Source: Marinomonas sp. MED121 (GTDB lineage Bacteria > Pseudomonadota > Gammaproteobacteria > Pseudomonadales > Marinomonadaceae). From it: a stretch of 64,000 bases of DNA. The position numbers were made by a program, and so were the translations under genes. The notes below the pieces were generated by a model, which was given only the letters and a program-made list of their open reading frames with translations, made no database searches and was not told the origin of the DNA. Positions 18,981-27,968 of the stretch are shown one piece after another (position 1 is the stretch's first letter; each line of letters opens with the position of its first letter). The DNA is taken from positions 795,079 through 859,078 of the forward strand of contig NZ_CH672429.1 in NCBI RefSeq assembly GCF_000153025.1, written 5' to 3'.

Positions 18981-19009
18981 CAGGGTTTACCCTAGCTCCT
19001 CTTATTAAA

Positions 19010-19681
19010 TTAAAAGAGGTAATTAAAGCCGACTAATAAGCCATCATCGATGCGATCAGAGCTGATGTTATCTTGCCAAAGGTTCTCATAATAATACTTA
19101 GCAAAGAGGTTTGTTTGCGAATTGAATTTGTGATTAACACCGAATTCAAGCCCTGACTCAGTAATCACCCCTTCGTTCCAATCAAAAGCTAAGAATTCAG
19201 GTCGAAAACTAAATCCCAATAATAAAGAGGTATCCTCAGTTAAACTTTCATAAAAATTCAATGAAAACTCAACACCACTGCGTTCATAGTCCCCGGCTTT
19301 GGTTTGGTTAATCCCAAGATGTAAATCAGCTCCAACCGTGTCATCTTTGCTTGAGCTGTACTTAAGCCCACGAATACCAATGGCGGTCATTGTTGCCGTA
19401 TCAGCACCTGTCATATCATATTCAGTTCGAGATAAATACAAACCAGCAAATCCCAAGCTTTGCTCTTTTTGAAAATCCATGCCTAATTCGATATGAGTCA
19501 TATCAGGGCCATACGCAAGTTCAAGAAGATAGTCAGGTTGATAAAAGCTCGTTTCATTTTCGACTTCAACACCAAATAAGGTCCCTTCTGCAAAACTATT
19601 GATACTGAATAAGAGACTAAAAAGCCCAGCAAAGCTGGTGAAAATAAAGGGAGTAACAGCAGGCAGACAAGCAGGTTTCAA
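19010..19681 (-). CDS. Predicted secreted outer-membrane beta-barrel protein
   Basis: A 223-residue protein of no recognised family. A hydrophobic signal segment ends with a cleavage-like SFA-EG (residue 31). The mature part alternates polar and aromatic residues in strand-like stretches and ends in Tyr-Leu-Phe, the C-terminal aromatic typical of outer-membrane barrels. About eight to ten strands would fit the length. The start is uncertain because the n-region MKPACLPAV is unusual. No neighbour suggests a role. Confidence 0.6.
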   Translation of the reverse strand: MKPACLPAVTPFIFTSFAGLFSLLFSINSFAEGTLFGVEVENETSFYQPDYLLELAYGPDMTHIELGMDFQKEQSLGFAGLYLSRTEYDMTGADTATMTAIGIRGLKYSSSKDDTVGADLHLGINQTKAGDYERSGVEFSLNFYESLTEDTSLLLGFSFRPEFLAFDWNEGVITESGLEFGVNHKFNSQTNLFAKYYYENLWQDNISSDRIDDGLLVGFNYLF

Positions 19682-19770
19682 ACTAAGTTCCTTTTGGTTA
19701 TTTAAACATGGAGAATTTTATCAAACAGACCATAACACCGCTTATTGGAAACCGCAAAAGCTGCCATAAA

Positions 19771-19798
19771 AAAAGGAAAGTTAATCAACTTTCCTTTT
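19771..19798. terminator. Bidirectional Rho-independent terminator
   Basis: A perfect 12-bp stem (19771-19782 with 19787-19798) has a 4-nt loop. The A/T arms run into T-rich tracts, strongest on the minus strand. It is the natural terminator for nadE, from which it is now separated by mobile-element copy B. Confidence 0.8.
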
Positions 19799-19804
19799 AA
19801 ATGC

Positions 19805-19956
19805 TTAGGGAATCTGTAATTAAGTCACCCATTCTTAGCCTGCTCTTGTTAGCGTTATGGGGAAAAGTACCAAGCAAGGCATCACTTTAATTTAATTTAA
19901 TCTAGATACTTTTACCCACACGCAAAGGCGGGAGGACTTATTCGTAGCTTCCTTCG
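19805..19956. mobile_element. IS5-related non-coding element, short copy B
   Basis: The element is 19809-19952 (144 bp). The left end is GGAATCTGTAATTAAGTC; the right end complement is GGAAGCTACGAATAAGTC. Flanks are TTAG and TTCG, a degenerate 4-bp duplication. Internal boxes GGGGAAAAGTACCA, AAGGCATCACTTT, CTAGATAC and ACCCACACGC match copies A, D and E, with the middle missing, so it is an internally deleted member. Its right end abuts the nadE stop codon. Confidence 0.75.
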
Positions 19957-19957
19957 C

Positions 19958-20794
19958 CTATATGAGCTTTGAATTAGCGGGAGTTGGAATATCATCTCGC
20001 TTATGTCGCGTTTTAAGATAATTACTTAAAATGGTTTTTTCTGCCTTAGCATCAAGGTCACGACCTTCTAAGAAATCATCAATTTGATCATAGGTAACAC
20101 CAAGAGAGACTTCATCCAAAAGTTGGGGCCTATCATCTTCAAGGTCAGCTGTAGGAGCCTTTGCATACACAGATTCAGGAGCACCTAAGGTTTTAGCTAA
20201 AAGACGCACTTGGCGCTTACTTAAACCAAATAAAGGGGCTAAATCGCAGGCACCATCCCCATGTTTGGTATAAAAACCTGAAATATTTTCGGCACTATGA
20301 TCGGTACCTGGTACCAAACCATTATACATTCCTGCCACTTCATATTGAGCAATCATACGCATGCGGGCTTTAGAATTCCCCTTAGTGAAATCTTGTTTAA
20401 ACTCAGTCGGTAATGGCATACCAGCACTTTCTAGACTTTCCATAACAGAGTCGTGAATACCATCTGTGCCCGCTTTAATATTAATCGCAAGTGAAGTATC
20501 TGGCTGAATAAAGCTTAAGGCTAACTGGGCATCATCTTCATCGGCTTGCACACCGTAGGGTAAACGTACCGCGATAAATTGGTAGTCATCCCCAAGTTGA
20601 TCACTGGCAATTTGACACAAGCGGCCGCACAATGAAGAGTCAACACCACCACTTATGCCCAATACAAGTACCTTCATACCAGAAATTTTTAGTGTCTCTT
20701 TGATAAAATCGACTCTCTGCTGTATCTCTTGGGTAGGGTCAATGTTGGGCTTAACACACATTTCTGCCACTATCTGCTGTTTTAACTTGTCCAT
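19958..20794 (-). CDS. nadE: NH3-dependent NAD(+) synthetase
   Basis: Amidates deamido-NAD using ammonia and ATP, the last step of NAD synthesis. The 278-residue length matches the ammonia-dependent form without a glutaminase domain. The N-type ATP pyrophosphatase P-loop SGGVDSS lies near residues 47-53. Further conserved segments are [20 protein letters not shown] (about 160-180) and the [15 protein letters not shown] loop. The gene is monocistronic, and its terminator lies beyond element copy B. Confidence 0.96.
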   Translation of the reverse strand: MDKLKQQIVAEMCVKPNIDPTQEIQQRVDFIKETLKISGMKVLVLGISGGVDSSLCGRLCQIASDQLGDDYQFIAVRLPYGVQADEDDAQLALSFIQPDTSLAINIKAGTDGIHDSVMESLESAGMPLPTEFKQDFTKGNSKARMRMIAQYEVAGMYNGLVPGTDHSAENISGFYTKHGDGACDLAPLFGLSKRQVRLLAKTLGAPESVYAKAPTADLEDDRPQLLDEVSLGVTYDQIDDFLEGRDLDAKAEKTILSNYLKTRHKRDDIPTPANSKLI

Positions 20795-21060
20795 TAATCT
20801 GTCCTAGTCACTGAGGGAGCTTATCACTTAGTTTAAAAGAAGCATTTATCAGGCCACTTTTAAACAAATAAGGGCTACATCTTTTTGGAAATTGAATGCA
20901 AGCTATTTTAAAAGTGATAGCGAGCAGGTGCAAACACCTATTTATTTTAACTCACCACGGCTGCAACTTTTCCCCTATTAATTAACTTGCTACTTGAGCC
21001 AGACGCCTATCCCAGATACAGTTCATCTTCCTTATTTTAATGGTGGTTTGAGTTAAGCCT

Positions 21061-21534
21061 ATGTCAAAAATTATTCTCCTGATTTTGATAGTCGCAATTG
21101 CGTTTATGTTTTACAACAAAAGTAAAAAGAACAAACAAGCGGCCATAGAAAATGCCAGCACTGGCAGTGCATTTCTAGCAGACAATGCCAAAGACCCAGA
21201 TGTTGTGACAACTGAATCAGGCTTACAATTTAAAATACTAGAAACGGGAACAGGCGATATTCATCCTAAAGCCAGTGATAACGTCAAGGTTCATTATCAT
21301 GGCACCTTGATAGATGGCCGAGTTTTCGATAGTTCAGTAGATCGTGGTGAACCCATTTCATTTGGTTTAAATCAAGTCATCAAAGGCTGGACTGAAGGGG
21401 TACAATTAATGGTCGTAGGCGAGAAGCGTCGCTTATTCATTCCTAGCGAATTAGCCTATGGGCAAAGTTCAACAGGGATTATTACCCCAGGATCGACTTT
21501 GATTTTTGATGTTGAATTATTAGAAATTAACTAA
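21061..21534 (+). CDS. FKBP-type peptidyl-prolyl cis-trans isomerase, membrane-anchored
   Basis: A 157-residue protein with an uncleaved-looking N-terminal hydrophobic helix (residues 4-18) followed by lysines. A single FKBP domain fills the C-terminal 105 residues. Family residues include VHYHGTLIDGRVFDSS, GLNQVIKGW and the IPSELAYG segment. The helix suggests an inner-membrane anchor, with the orientation of the catalytic domain uncertain. The role is prolyl isomerisation during folding. No operon partner is adjacent. Confidence 0.9.
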   Translation: MSKIILLILIVAIAFMFYNKSKKNKQAAIENASTGSAFLADNAKDPDVVTTESGLQFKILETGTGDIHPKASDNVKVHYHGTLIDGRVFDSSVDRGEPISFGLNQVIKGWTEGVQLMVVGEKRRLFIPSELAYGQSSTGIITPGSTLIFDVELLEIN

Positions 21535-21566
21535 ACATTCTATTTTCAAAAAAAGCCTTAAATAGT

Positions 21567-21599
21567 AAACGCTTTCAGCTGAGGGCGTTTTCTGTTTTT
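21567..21599 (+). terminator. Rho-independent terminator of FKBP gene
   Basis: A 10-bp stem with two G-U pairs (21567-21576 with 21581-21590) has a 4-nt loop and runs into TCTGTTTTT. Confidence 0.7.
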
Positions 21600-21602
21600 A
21601 AG

Positions 21603-22517
21603 CTAACCTTCCTTTTTTAGCACATCTAATAACCATTGTTTAAACAAAAGCGTTTTTCTGCTCGATTCAGTCTCACTCTGCGTTAGCACATAATAACTTA
21701 AGCCTTCTAATGACTTTCCTTTTGGGTGTGGTTCAAGCCAATTTTGCTCTAAAGCCGTTTCAATCAACAACGAACTAACCAGTGCAACACCTTGCCCAGC
21801 TAATGCTGCTTGGATCAAATGATGCTCTTGATCATAAGCGCGAATATTAAGCCTATGACTCGCCTCATCATCGAGCTCAAAGAAGCCCTGCCATGTCATA
21901 GGCTTTAAGCTTGGGTTCTTCCATTTCGTTTCAAGTAAAGAGGCTTTCTCAAGATCAGGAAATGCCTTGATATAAGGGCCAGTGGCATACATACCAAACT
22001 CTTCGGTGACAAGCTTAGTAGCGGTTTTGTCTTTAGCCTCAAACTCGCCATAACGAATCGCCAAATCAATACGCCTATCTTTGCTTATATCCTCTAGCGC
22101 ATCTTCGGTTTTAATCACCACTTCAAGATCTGGATACAAGCGATAAAAGCCTTCAAGATTTGGAACTAACCACTGGGCAGCGAACGAGCTCGTCGTACTC
22201 ACACAAAGGCGTGTTTTTTGACCTGAAATTTCCTCAAACACAGTCGCTATCTGTGTCAGTGATTGATGGGCGACTTGCGCTAGTTTCTCCCCTTCAGGAG
22301 TCAGAAGAATATGGCGCGTTTTACGTTCAAACAATAAGGTGCCTAGCCTCTCTTCTAAAGCCCTTATTTGATGAGAAACCGCCGTTGGCGTCACATTAAG
22401 CTCAAGTGCAGCTTCTTTAAAACTTTTCAGCCTCGCGGCCGAGTCAAACACACGAATACTGTTTAGTTGGGGTAAATGAGAAAACATAAAACACTTATAT
22501 GGATGAATATATCTCAT
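21603..22517 (-). CDS. LysR family regulator (GcvA-like branch)
   Basis: A regulator with an N-terminal HTH (AARLKSFKEAALELNVTPTAVSHQI) and an effector-binding domain. Two ATGs are possible, 22517 and 22487. The second gives the usual family N-terminus (MFSHLPQLNSIRVF), and neither has a strong ribosome site. The gene diverges from the azoreductase gene with 123 bp between, the typical LysR arrangement, so the azoreductase is its likely target. Confidence 0.85.
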   Translation of the reverse strand: MRYIHPYKCFMFSHLPQLNSIRVFDSAARLKSFKEAALELNVTPTAVSHQIRALEERLGTLLFERKTRHILLTPEGEKLAQVAHQSLTQIATVFEEISGQKTRLCVSTTSSFAAQWLVPNLEGFYRLYPDLEVVIKTEDALEDISKDRRIDLAIRYGEFEAKDKTATKLVTEEFGMYATGPYIKAFPDLEKASLLETKWKNPSLKPMTWQGFFELDDEASHRLNIRAYDQEHHLIQAALAGQGVALVSSLLIETALEQNWLEPHPKGKSLEGLSYYVLTQSETESSRKTLLFKQWLLDVLKKEG

Positions 22518-22640
22518 CTATAAGAAAAATTTCACCTTTTGTCAAAGCAAACATATCACCCCAAGATAAGTACACATTAATCAGGCCTAAAAAAGCCAGA
22601 TGACACTCTAAACAGAGAAAAGCCAAAAGGAGACAAAAGC

Positions 22641-23315
22641 ATGCAATCAAAAAGCCCTAAGATACTTCATCTAGATACCAGTGCGAGACATTTCGATAAA
22701 TCCAGAGAGAAACATAATTCACTTTCAAGGAAGCTTGCCCACACGTTTAAAACACAATGGCTAGCCTTACAACCCAAAACGGAATTCATCTATCGAGATC
22801 TAACAATGGGTCCACCAGACTTTATTGATCAAGCTTGGATAGAAGCCGCCTTCACCCCAGACGCACAAAGAACAGAAGCACAAAATGCTAAACTAGCCCT
22901 ATCAAATACCTTGATAGACGAGTTAATTTCAGCAGATATCATTTTGCTTTCAACGCCCATGTACAACTACGGTATGCCGGCAGTATTAAAGGCCTGGTTC
23001 GATCAAGTAATCAGAGTGAACAAAACCTTCTCATTCGACCTTAAGCGAGGAGACTTTCCACTAGAGCCCTGCTTATCAGGAAAAACCATGGTGCTTCTCA
23101 CCTCTTCTGGCGAATTCGGTTTTGAAGCAGGCGGCATAAGAGAAAACATGAATCACCTAGGACCTCACATCAAAACCTTGAGTCACTATTTAGGCGTCGA
23201 AAGCGTCTATGAAATTGGTTCAGAGTATCAGGAGTTTCATGATGAAAGACATACTGAATCACTTAACAAGGCAGAAGAAGCCATTTCAAAACTTGTTGAA
23301 AGGCTATCTCATTAA
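22641..23315 (+). CDS. azoR: FMN-dependent NADH-azoreductase
   Basis: A 224-residue flavodoxin-fold quinone/azo reductase using FMN and NADH. Visible features are the N-terminal LHLDTSAR phosphate-binding strand, the flavin-contact segment STPMYNYGMPAVLKAWFDQV (about 110-130), and TSSGEFGFEAGG near residue 155. The length fits the AzoR family. AAGGAG precedes the ATG. Its physiological role is usually quinone or electrophile detoxification. It is probably controlled by the divergent LysR regulator. Confidence 0.9.
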   Translation: MQSKSPKILHLDTSARHFDKSREKHNSLSRKLAHTFKTQWLALQPKTEFIYRDLTMGPPDFIDQAWIEAAFTPDAQRTEAQNAKLALSNTLIDELISADIILLSTPMYNYGMPAVLKAWFDQVIRVNKTFSFDLKRGDFPLEPCLSGKTMVLLTSSGEFGFEAGGIRENMNHLGPHIKTLSHYLGVESVYEIGSEYQEFHDERHTESLNKAEEAISKLVERLSH

Positions 23316-23336
23316 TGGGTGAGAACATTTACTTAA

Positions 23337-24017
23337 TCATTCATTAACTTGGTTATGTGATCCAACTCGAATAACACCATTTTCATAAGCAAAAATGACA
23401 GCTTGAGCTCTATCTCTGAGTTCAAGCTTACTTAGTAAGCTAGATACATGAGTTTTTACGGTTGATTCACCAATAAATAAACGACTGGCTATTTCACTAT
23501 TATTAAAGCCAAGTGCTAGGTTTTTTAAGATTTCTTTTTCTCGTGTCGTTAATCTATCTATATGCCCTGTTACATTTGTATGAGAAGGCTTTAACTCAGC
23601 AAACGCTCCGATCAGCTTTTTAGTGATTGATGGTGTTAACAAAGCTCCACCCTGAGCAACCACATGGACAGCGGCAACTAGCTCATCAGGAGGGGTATCT
23701 TTTAAAATAAACCCACTTGCACCTTCTCTTAATGCACGATAAATATATTCATCTAAATCAAAGGTAGACAGAATTACGATGCGAGTCTGTATATTTAAAT
23801 CCCCTAGAATAGCTGAGGTTGCAGACAAACCGTCCATCTCAGGCATTCGAATATCCATTAAAATTAAATCAGGGATGTATTTCTTTGCTGCTTCAATTGC
23901 TTCTAGACCATTGGCACATTCAGCGACAACCTCAATATCACTTTGATGATCAAGGATCATAGACAACCCACTTCTCACCAATGCCTGATCATCAACTATA
24001 ACAATTCGTATACTCAT
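23337..24017 (-). CDS. NarL/FixJ-type response regulator
   Basis: A 226-residue two-domain regulator. The receiver (1-120) has the acidic pair DD at 9-10 and phospho-Asp in LILMDIRMPEMDG (about residue 54). The LuxR-type HTH occupies about 155-215 (LTTREKEILKNLALG, STVKTHVSSLLSKL). It starts 5 bp after the stop of the histidine kinase gene, so the two form a two-component operon. The C-terminus is convergent with azoR. The stimulus is unknown. Confidence 0.92.
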   Translation of the reverse strand: MSIRIVIVDDQALVRSGLSMILDHQSDIEVVAECANGLEAIEAAKKYIPDLILMDIRMPEMDGLSATSAILGDLNIQTRIVILSTFDLDEYIYRALREGASGFILKDTPPDELVAAVHVVAQGGALLTPSITKKLIGAFAELKPSHTNVTGHIDRLTTREKEILKNLALGFNNSEIASRLFIGESTVKTHVSSLLSKLELRDRAQAVIFAYENGVIRVGSHNQVNE

Positions 24018-24022
24018 GCTGC

Positions 24023-25282
24023 TTATTCCTGCTCAAAAGGCAAATAACACTTAACTTGAAAACCACCCTGATCTAGCTTTTTCGTTTCAAGCGTACCACC
24101 TAGTAACATGACTCTTTCTCTCATTCCCATAAGCCCATAGCCTGACCTTTCTGGTACTTTCTCTTTTTCTTCCAGACCCTCATCTTTAATTTCTATCTGT
24201 ATATTAGTTTTATTACATTTAACAAAGACATGCACAGATGCCTTCTTACCAACATGTTTTAATACATTAGTAAGAGACTCTTGAATAATACGATATATTG
24301 TTAAGTCCATACTCACCGGCAGAACTTTATTTAAAGAAGGCATTTCCATCGTCACAACTAAACCTGCGTTACAAAATTTTTTAACTAAGTTAGGGACATC
24401 ACCTAACCCTGGCTGAGGTGTTAACTCACACATCTCTTCATCAGGCCTGATAACACCAAGTAAACGCCTCAACTCAATCAGCGCCTCTCGACCAGCATGC
24501 TCTACGGCGTCCATTGCCTTCATAGCTTTTTGAGGTTCTTTTTTAAACACTATTTTTGCAGCCCCAGCCTGAACAGTCATTAAGCTTACTTGATGAGCCA
24601 CAACATCATGAAGCTCCCTTGCAATCCGTCCCCTTTCTTCTTCTACCGCTTTCTTCGCATCATTAACTTTATCTTTCTCAAGCTGCTCTGCTATCTCTTG
24701 CAATAGCTGCAAGTATTCACGCCTTGCTAGTACTCTTCTCCCTATATACCAAGAAAGGAATAAAAAGATAAAAGAGAAGCCCATATCTGTCAGTGTTTCA
24801 TTCTTATCAAATATTAAGATGAGCCCTATCAACCCAATCGTAGCACCACCTAACTGACTTAACTTATCTCTTATCTCATACCTCCCAACACTATATAAGG
24901 CAATTGGAACGCCAAAGAAATCAAAAGAAAGCCCTAGAGCAGTTGCTATCGCCATCATAAGAAGCGTAACCGCTAGCACTTTTAATGGATGTTCTTTTCT
25001 CCAGTAAAGAGAAATAGCAGCAATTGCCAACAGAATAAGGAGCAAGGCTGGCGTTTCGTCCAAGGCTCTAATAATGACCTCATCGCCATCCCCTTCTGAA
25101 GAAACAAAGACTGAAGCCAGAAAAACACAAATAGCTAAAACAACTTCACTCAAATTCGGCCAGCGTGCAAATGGTCCTTTAATAGGAATAAAGCTAGGCA
25201 CTGAATATTGTGGAGTCTCTGTCTCTTTTTTCTTTGACATTTGTATACCTGTGAACATTGAGCAAGAAGGTAAATCATACAA
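24023..25282 (-). CDS. NarL-type sensor histidine kinase (HisKA_3)
   Basis: A membrane kinase of up to 419 residues. The N-terminal half has about five or six hydrophobic helices (about 45-190), then a coiled linker. The HisKA_3 dimerisation domain carries the phospho-His in ARELHDVVAHQVS (about residue 225), and a C-terminal HATPase follows (YGLMGMRER). The longest frame begins with TTG at 25282; ATGs at 25258 and 25240 are alternatives. An AGGAGG sequence lies about 20 nt before the TTG, which is too far, so the start is unresolved. It is partnered with the response regulator 5 bp downstream. The overall form resembles DesK/LiaS-like kinases. Confidence 0.88.
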   Translation of the reverse strand: MYDLPSCSMFTGIQMSKKKETETPQYSVPSFIPIKGPFARWPNLSEVVLAICVFLASVFVSSEGDGDEVIIRALDETPALLLILLAIAAISLYWRKEHPLKVLAVTLLMMAIATALGLSFDFFGVPIALYSVGRYEIRDKLSQLGGATIGLIGLILIFDKNETLTDMGFSFIFLFLSWYIGRRVLARREYLQLLQEIAEQLEKDKVNDAKKAVEEERGRIARELHDVVAHQVSLMTVQAGAAKIVFKKEPQKAMKAMDAVEHAGREALIELRRLLGVIRPDEEMCELTPQPGLGDVPNLVKKFCNAGLVVTMEMPSLNKVLPVSMDLTIYRIIQESLTNVLKHVGKKASVHVFVKCNKTNIQIEIKDEGLEEKEKVPERSGYGLMGMRERVMLLGGTLETKKLDQGGFQVKCYLPFEQE

Positions 25283-25849
25283 GATAATTTTTTTAACTAA
25301 ATCCTCCTAAATAGTGATTTTTTCTCTCATAAACCTAAAGATGCCTTCATTAATAAGGAATAAAGCTACTACTTTTGGATGAACTAATTTCACCTAATTG
25401 GCGGATCAATAACAGCCTAACTTGCCTGTAAGATCACCTTTATAAACATATAAAAAATGAAAATCTAAAACTCAAGATTAGGACATTCATGATGAAAAGA
25501 AACTTTTATATAGGCTTCACAACACTGACATTATTTCAGTTTCTTCCCAACTTAAGCCAATACAACAACCTTTATTATTTACTAAAATTTGGCGCCTGAC
25601 ATTTCTGTGGCTCAAACTCTTCTAATGATTTCATCATCAGATTTACTCGAGATTATACTTTCATTTAGACGCCACCTATCTATCTCCCTTACCTCTAGAC
25701 ATAAAATTAAAATCATCCTTTTTGGTGATCTAATTTCATACAAAAGGCGGATGAAGCAAAAAAGCTAATTGATAAACTTACCATCTAAGTCATAACGACT
25801 AAAAGTCACACTAGAACCCAAATAAAACATTAAAATTTAGGAATGAAAA
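25283..25849. other. AT-rich intergenic region with little recognisable content
   Basis: 567 bp, noticeably AT-rich, at the left edge of the 25.3-27.3 kb patch. Apart from one 36-codon ORF (25489-25599) nothing is recognised: no repeat end, tRNA or clear terminator. It could hold decayed coding DNA. Confidence 0.5.
25489..25599 (+). CDS. Possible small ORF or gene remnant
   Basis: ATG at 25489, 36 codons, preceded by TTAGGA 5-6 nt upstream. The N-terminus is basic then hydrophobic (MMKRNFYIGFTTLTLFQFL), like an export signal. The remainder is Asn/Tyr rich and too short for a domain. It could be a real small exported peptide or the truncated start of a lost gene. There is no homology that I recognise. 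Confidence 0.25.
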   Translation: MMKRNFYIGFTTLTLFQFLPNLSQYNNLYYLLKFGA

Positions 25850-26065
25850 ATGAAAAAATTTTTTATTTTGCCTTTTGCTTCTCTGCTTTTAATAGCTTGT
25901 AGCTCGAATCAGAACAAACATGAGTATTTTACTGAGGCAGCAATGGCTTGTAGCAATGTCTGTGAGAATCATCCTGAAATTAGTGAATTAAGCAGCTCCG
26001 GTGGAATTGGTTCACCTTTATTATTTATTGGAGGTATTGAGACCTCTTGTAAATGCGCTAGATAG
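25850..26065 (+). CDS. Small Cys-rich lipoprotein of unknown function
   Basis: A 71-residue protein with a classical lipobox: signal helix FFILPFASLLLIAC, lipidated Cys at residue 17. The short mature part has four further Cys in two CxxxC/CxC-like pairs (ACSNVCEN, SCKCAR), which could form disulphides or bind metal. TTAGGA precedes the ATG. It is followed at 32 bp by a methyltransferase gene on the same strand, probably one transcript. I recognise no family. Confidence 0.6.
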   Translation: MKKFFILPFASLLLIACSSNQNKHEYFTEAAMACSNVCENHPEISELSSSGGIGSPLLFIGGIETSCKCAR

Positions 26066-26097
26066 TTTTAAGGTAATACTTAAAAGGGAATATAATA

Positions 26098-26727
26098 ATG
26101 AAAAATAAATCTGCTTTTTGGAACAGACTTTCAAATCACTATTACAAATCTCCAGTAAAAAGGCCAAAAAACTATAATTCAAAACTTGATCAAATTAGTC
26201 AATTAATCAGACCTGAATCATCAATACTTGAACTTGGCTGTGGAACAGGCTCCACTGCCCTTAAGCTTTCGAGTAAGGCTTATAGTTATACCGCTTATGA
26301 TTTTTCTGAAGAAATGATAAAAATAGCCAATAGAAGATTAGACAATAAGAAAAATAAAGTAGAGTTTATCCTTAAAGATATTGAAACACTCTCCTTACCT
26401 TATAGACACTACGATATAGTAATGGCACATAGTGTTTTACACCTCATAGAGAATGCTGAAGATGTACTAGAGTCAATGCTTAATGCCGTAAACTATAAAG
26501 GCTACATAGTCCTGAATTTAATACTACTAAAAGACATTCCGTTCCCTTTCAAAGCATTATTATCATTTGCTCAAATATTAAGGCTAGCACCTTATTTAGA
26601 ATATCAAAATGAAGTGGATTTCATAAAAATAATACGTGCAAAAAATTTTAAAGTAATGCGGTTTTGGAAATTAGACAAGACAAGTATATTCATCATAGCT
26701 CAGAGAAGAGAAAGTTATAATGATTAA
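26098..26727 (+). CDS. Class I SAM-dependent methyltransferase
   Basis: A 209-residue protein with motif I LELGCGTGSTALKLS (about 42-56), the acidic post-I residue in YTAYDFSEEM, and motif post-II KDIETL. The fold is that of UbiE/Methyltransf_11 enzymes. The C-terminus is hydrophobic around PFPFKALLSFAQILRLAPYL, which may touch the membrane. Codon use is strikingly AT-rich (many ATA, AGA and AAA codons) compared with neighbouring housekeeping genes, suggesting acquisition. It overlaps the next gene by 8 bp, so the two are translationally coupled. The substrate is unknown. Confidence 0.8.
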   Translation: MKNKSAFWNRLSNHYYKSPVKRPKNYNSKLDQISQLIRPESSILELGCGTGSTALKLSSKAYSYTAYDFSEEMIKIANRRLDNKKNKVEFILKDIETLSLPYRHYDIVMAHSVLHLIENAEDVLESMLNAVNYKGYIVLNLILLKDIPFPFKALLSFAQILRLAPYLEYQNEVDFIKIIRAKNFKVMRFWKLDKTSIFIIAQRRESYND

Positions 26728-27277
26728 TTTTCTTTTTAAATTAATGCTCATATTAACAGCACTTTATATTAGTTTTATTTTCAGTCAAAACTCAGAAAGT
26801 ATTACTAATCTCATGCTAAAAGTAAGAGCGAATCAGATAATTTTTTCTGCTATTTTAATTTTATACATTATTTTATTAGCGATCCCATATGTACCTTCAG
26901 CAGAAATTGCCCTCTGCCTCTTAATTGTACTAGGTAACGAGAGTTCTTCTATAATTTATTTTTCTACAATCATTGGCTTAATAATCCCTTTTTTAATTGG
27001 TCGTTATTTTTCAGAAAGAAAAGATAAAAAGATTGAAAATTTCTTCATCCATTCAAAAGTATTAACACATATAGACAGATTCAACCCTGTTGTAGCACTT
27101 GCATTCTTAATAAATATGCCTGGTAACACATTACTGGGCGGAGGTGGAGGGATAGCAATGACATTTGGTTCAGGAAAGCTGCTCTCTCCTTTCAAATATT
27201 TATTAGGTGTGCTCGTAGCAGCCCTACCAATTTTTGTCATTGGCAAGGCCACTGAATTTCTAGCTAACTATTTTTAG
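26720..27277 (+). CDS. VTT/TVP38-like (SNARE-associated) membrane protein
   Basis: A 185-residue integral membrane protein with about five hydrophobic segments. A VPYVPSAEI segment near 58 and a re-entrant-like NMPGNTLLGGGGGIAM segment near 133-148 resemble the two half-loops of the VTT (DedA/TMEM41-like) family. Family members scramble or transport lipids or small ions. It overlaps the methyltransferase gene by 8 bp, hinting that both act on a membrane lipid or lipid-linked substrate. Base composition is very AT-rich. Confidence 0.6.
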   Translation: MINFLFKLMLILTALYISFIFSQNSESITNLMLKVRANQIIFSAILILYIILLAIPYVPSAEIALCLLIVLGNESSSIIYFSTIIGLIIPFLIGRYFSERKDKKIENFFIHSKVLTHIDRFNPVVALAFLINMPGNTLLGGGGGIAMTFGSGKLLSPFKYLLGVLVAALPIFVIGKATEFLANYF

Positions 27278-27299
27278 AGCTTCTCTCTATGATGGGCTC

Positions 27300-27932
27300 T
27301 CAGTTTTTAACCTGTAAAAGCGCCACACCAAATCCGATAAAAATGCCGCCTGTAACACGGTGGAAGATTTTTACTAGACTCACATTTTTAAACCAATGAC
27401 GAACGGATTTCGCTAGGTAACCAAAGCTTGCGAGGCTTATAAAAGACAGCGCCATAAAGGTAAGTGTCATTATCATAAACTGTGGGAATGCCGCTAAGCT
27501 GGTATCCAAAAACATAGGGAAGAAAGCAACAAAAAAGAGAATCGCTTTTGGATTAGTCATGGCGATCATGAAGGCTTCTTTGAACTTGGCAAAGTAGTTG
27601 ATCTTAACGCTAGCTGCCTGCTCCTCTTCAGATTCAACAAAGAAGGTATCCTTACTTCTAAACTTTTTAATCCCAAGGTAGACAAGGTAACAAGCCCCTA
27701 AAACCTTAAGGATAGTAAAAAGAAGCGCTGAAGTTTTTAGTACTAAGCCTAAACCCAACATAGAAATAGAAGAGAGTATGAATATCCCCATGATATTTCC
27801 CAGCGCCGCTGCAAGGACAGATTTATAACCCCAAGATACACCGTTCGAAATTGCCAGTATGATTGCAGGACCAGGACTCACTACATTTAAAAATGCTGCT
27901 GCACTGAACATTAACCAAACTTCAAATGCCAT
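27300..27932 (-). CDS. LysE/RhtB family amino-acid exporter
   Basis: A 210-residue membrane protein of six helices. The family start is visible as FLNVVSPGPAIILAISNGVS WGYK-type sequence (residues 14-35), with the second conserved block NPKAILFFVAFFP near 120. LysE/RhtB proteins export amino acids or their analogues; the substrate is not predictable. It is convergent with the VTT-like gene and downstream of the GNAT gene on the same strand (36 bp apart), so the two may be co-transcribed. Confidence 0.9.
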   Translation of the reverse strand: MAFEVWLMFSAAAFLNVVSPGPAIILAISNGVSWGYKSVLAAALGNIMGIFILSSISMLGLGLVLKTSALLFTILKVLGACYLVYLGIKKFRSKDTFFVESEEEQAASVKINYFAKFKEAFMIAMTNPKAILFFVAFFPMFLDTSLAAFPQFMIMTLTFMALSFISLASFGYLAKSVRHWFKNVSLVKIFHRVTGGIFIGFGVALLQVKN

Positions 27933-27968
27933 ACTTATCCCTCTTTGTTGACTAAGGTTTAATCCTAT

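Noticed and set aside
27275-27300. Possible terminator AGAGC/GCTCT after the VTT-like gene
   Set aside because: The stem is only 5 bp with a long loop and overlaps the LysE stop; too weak to list.
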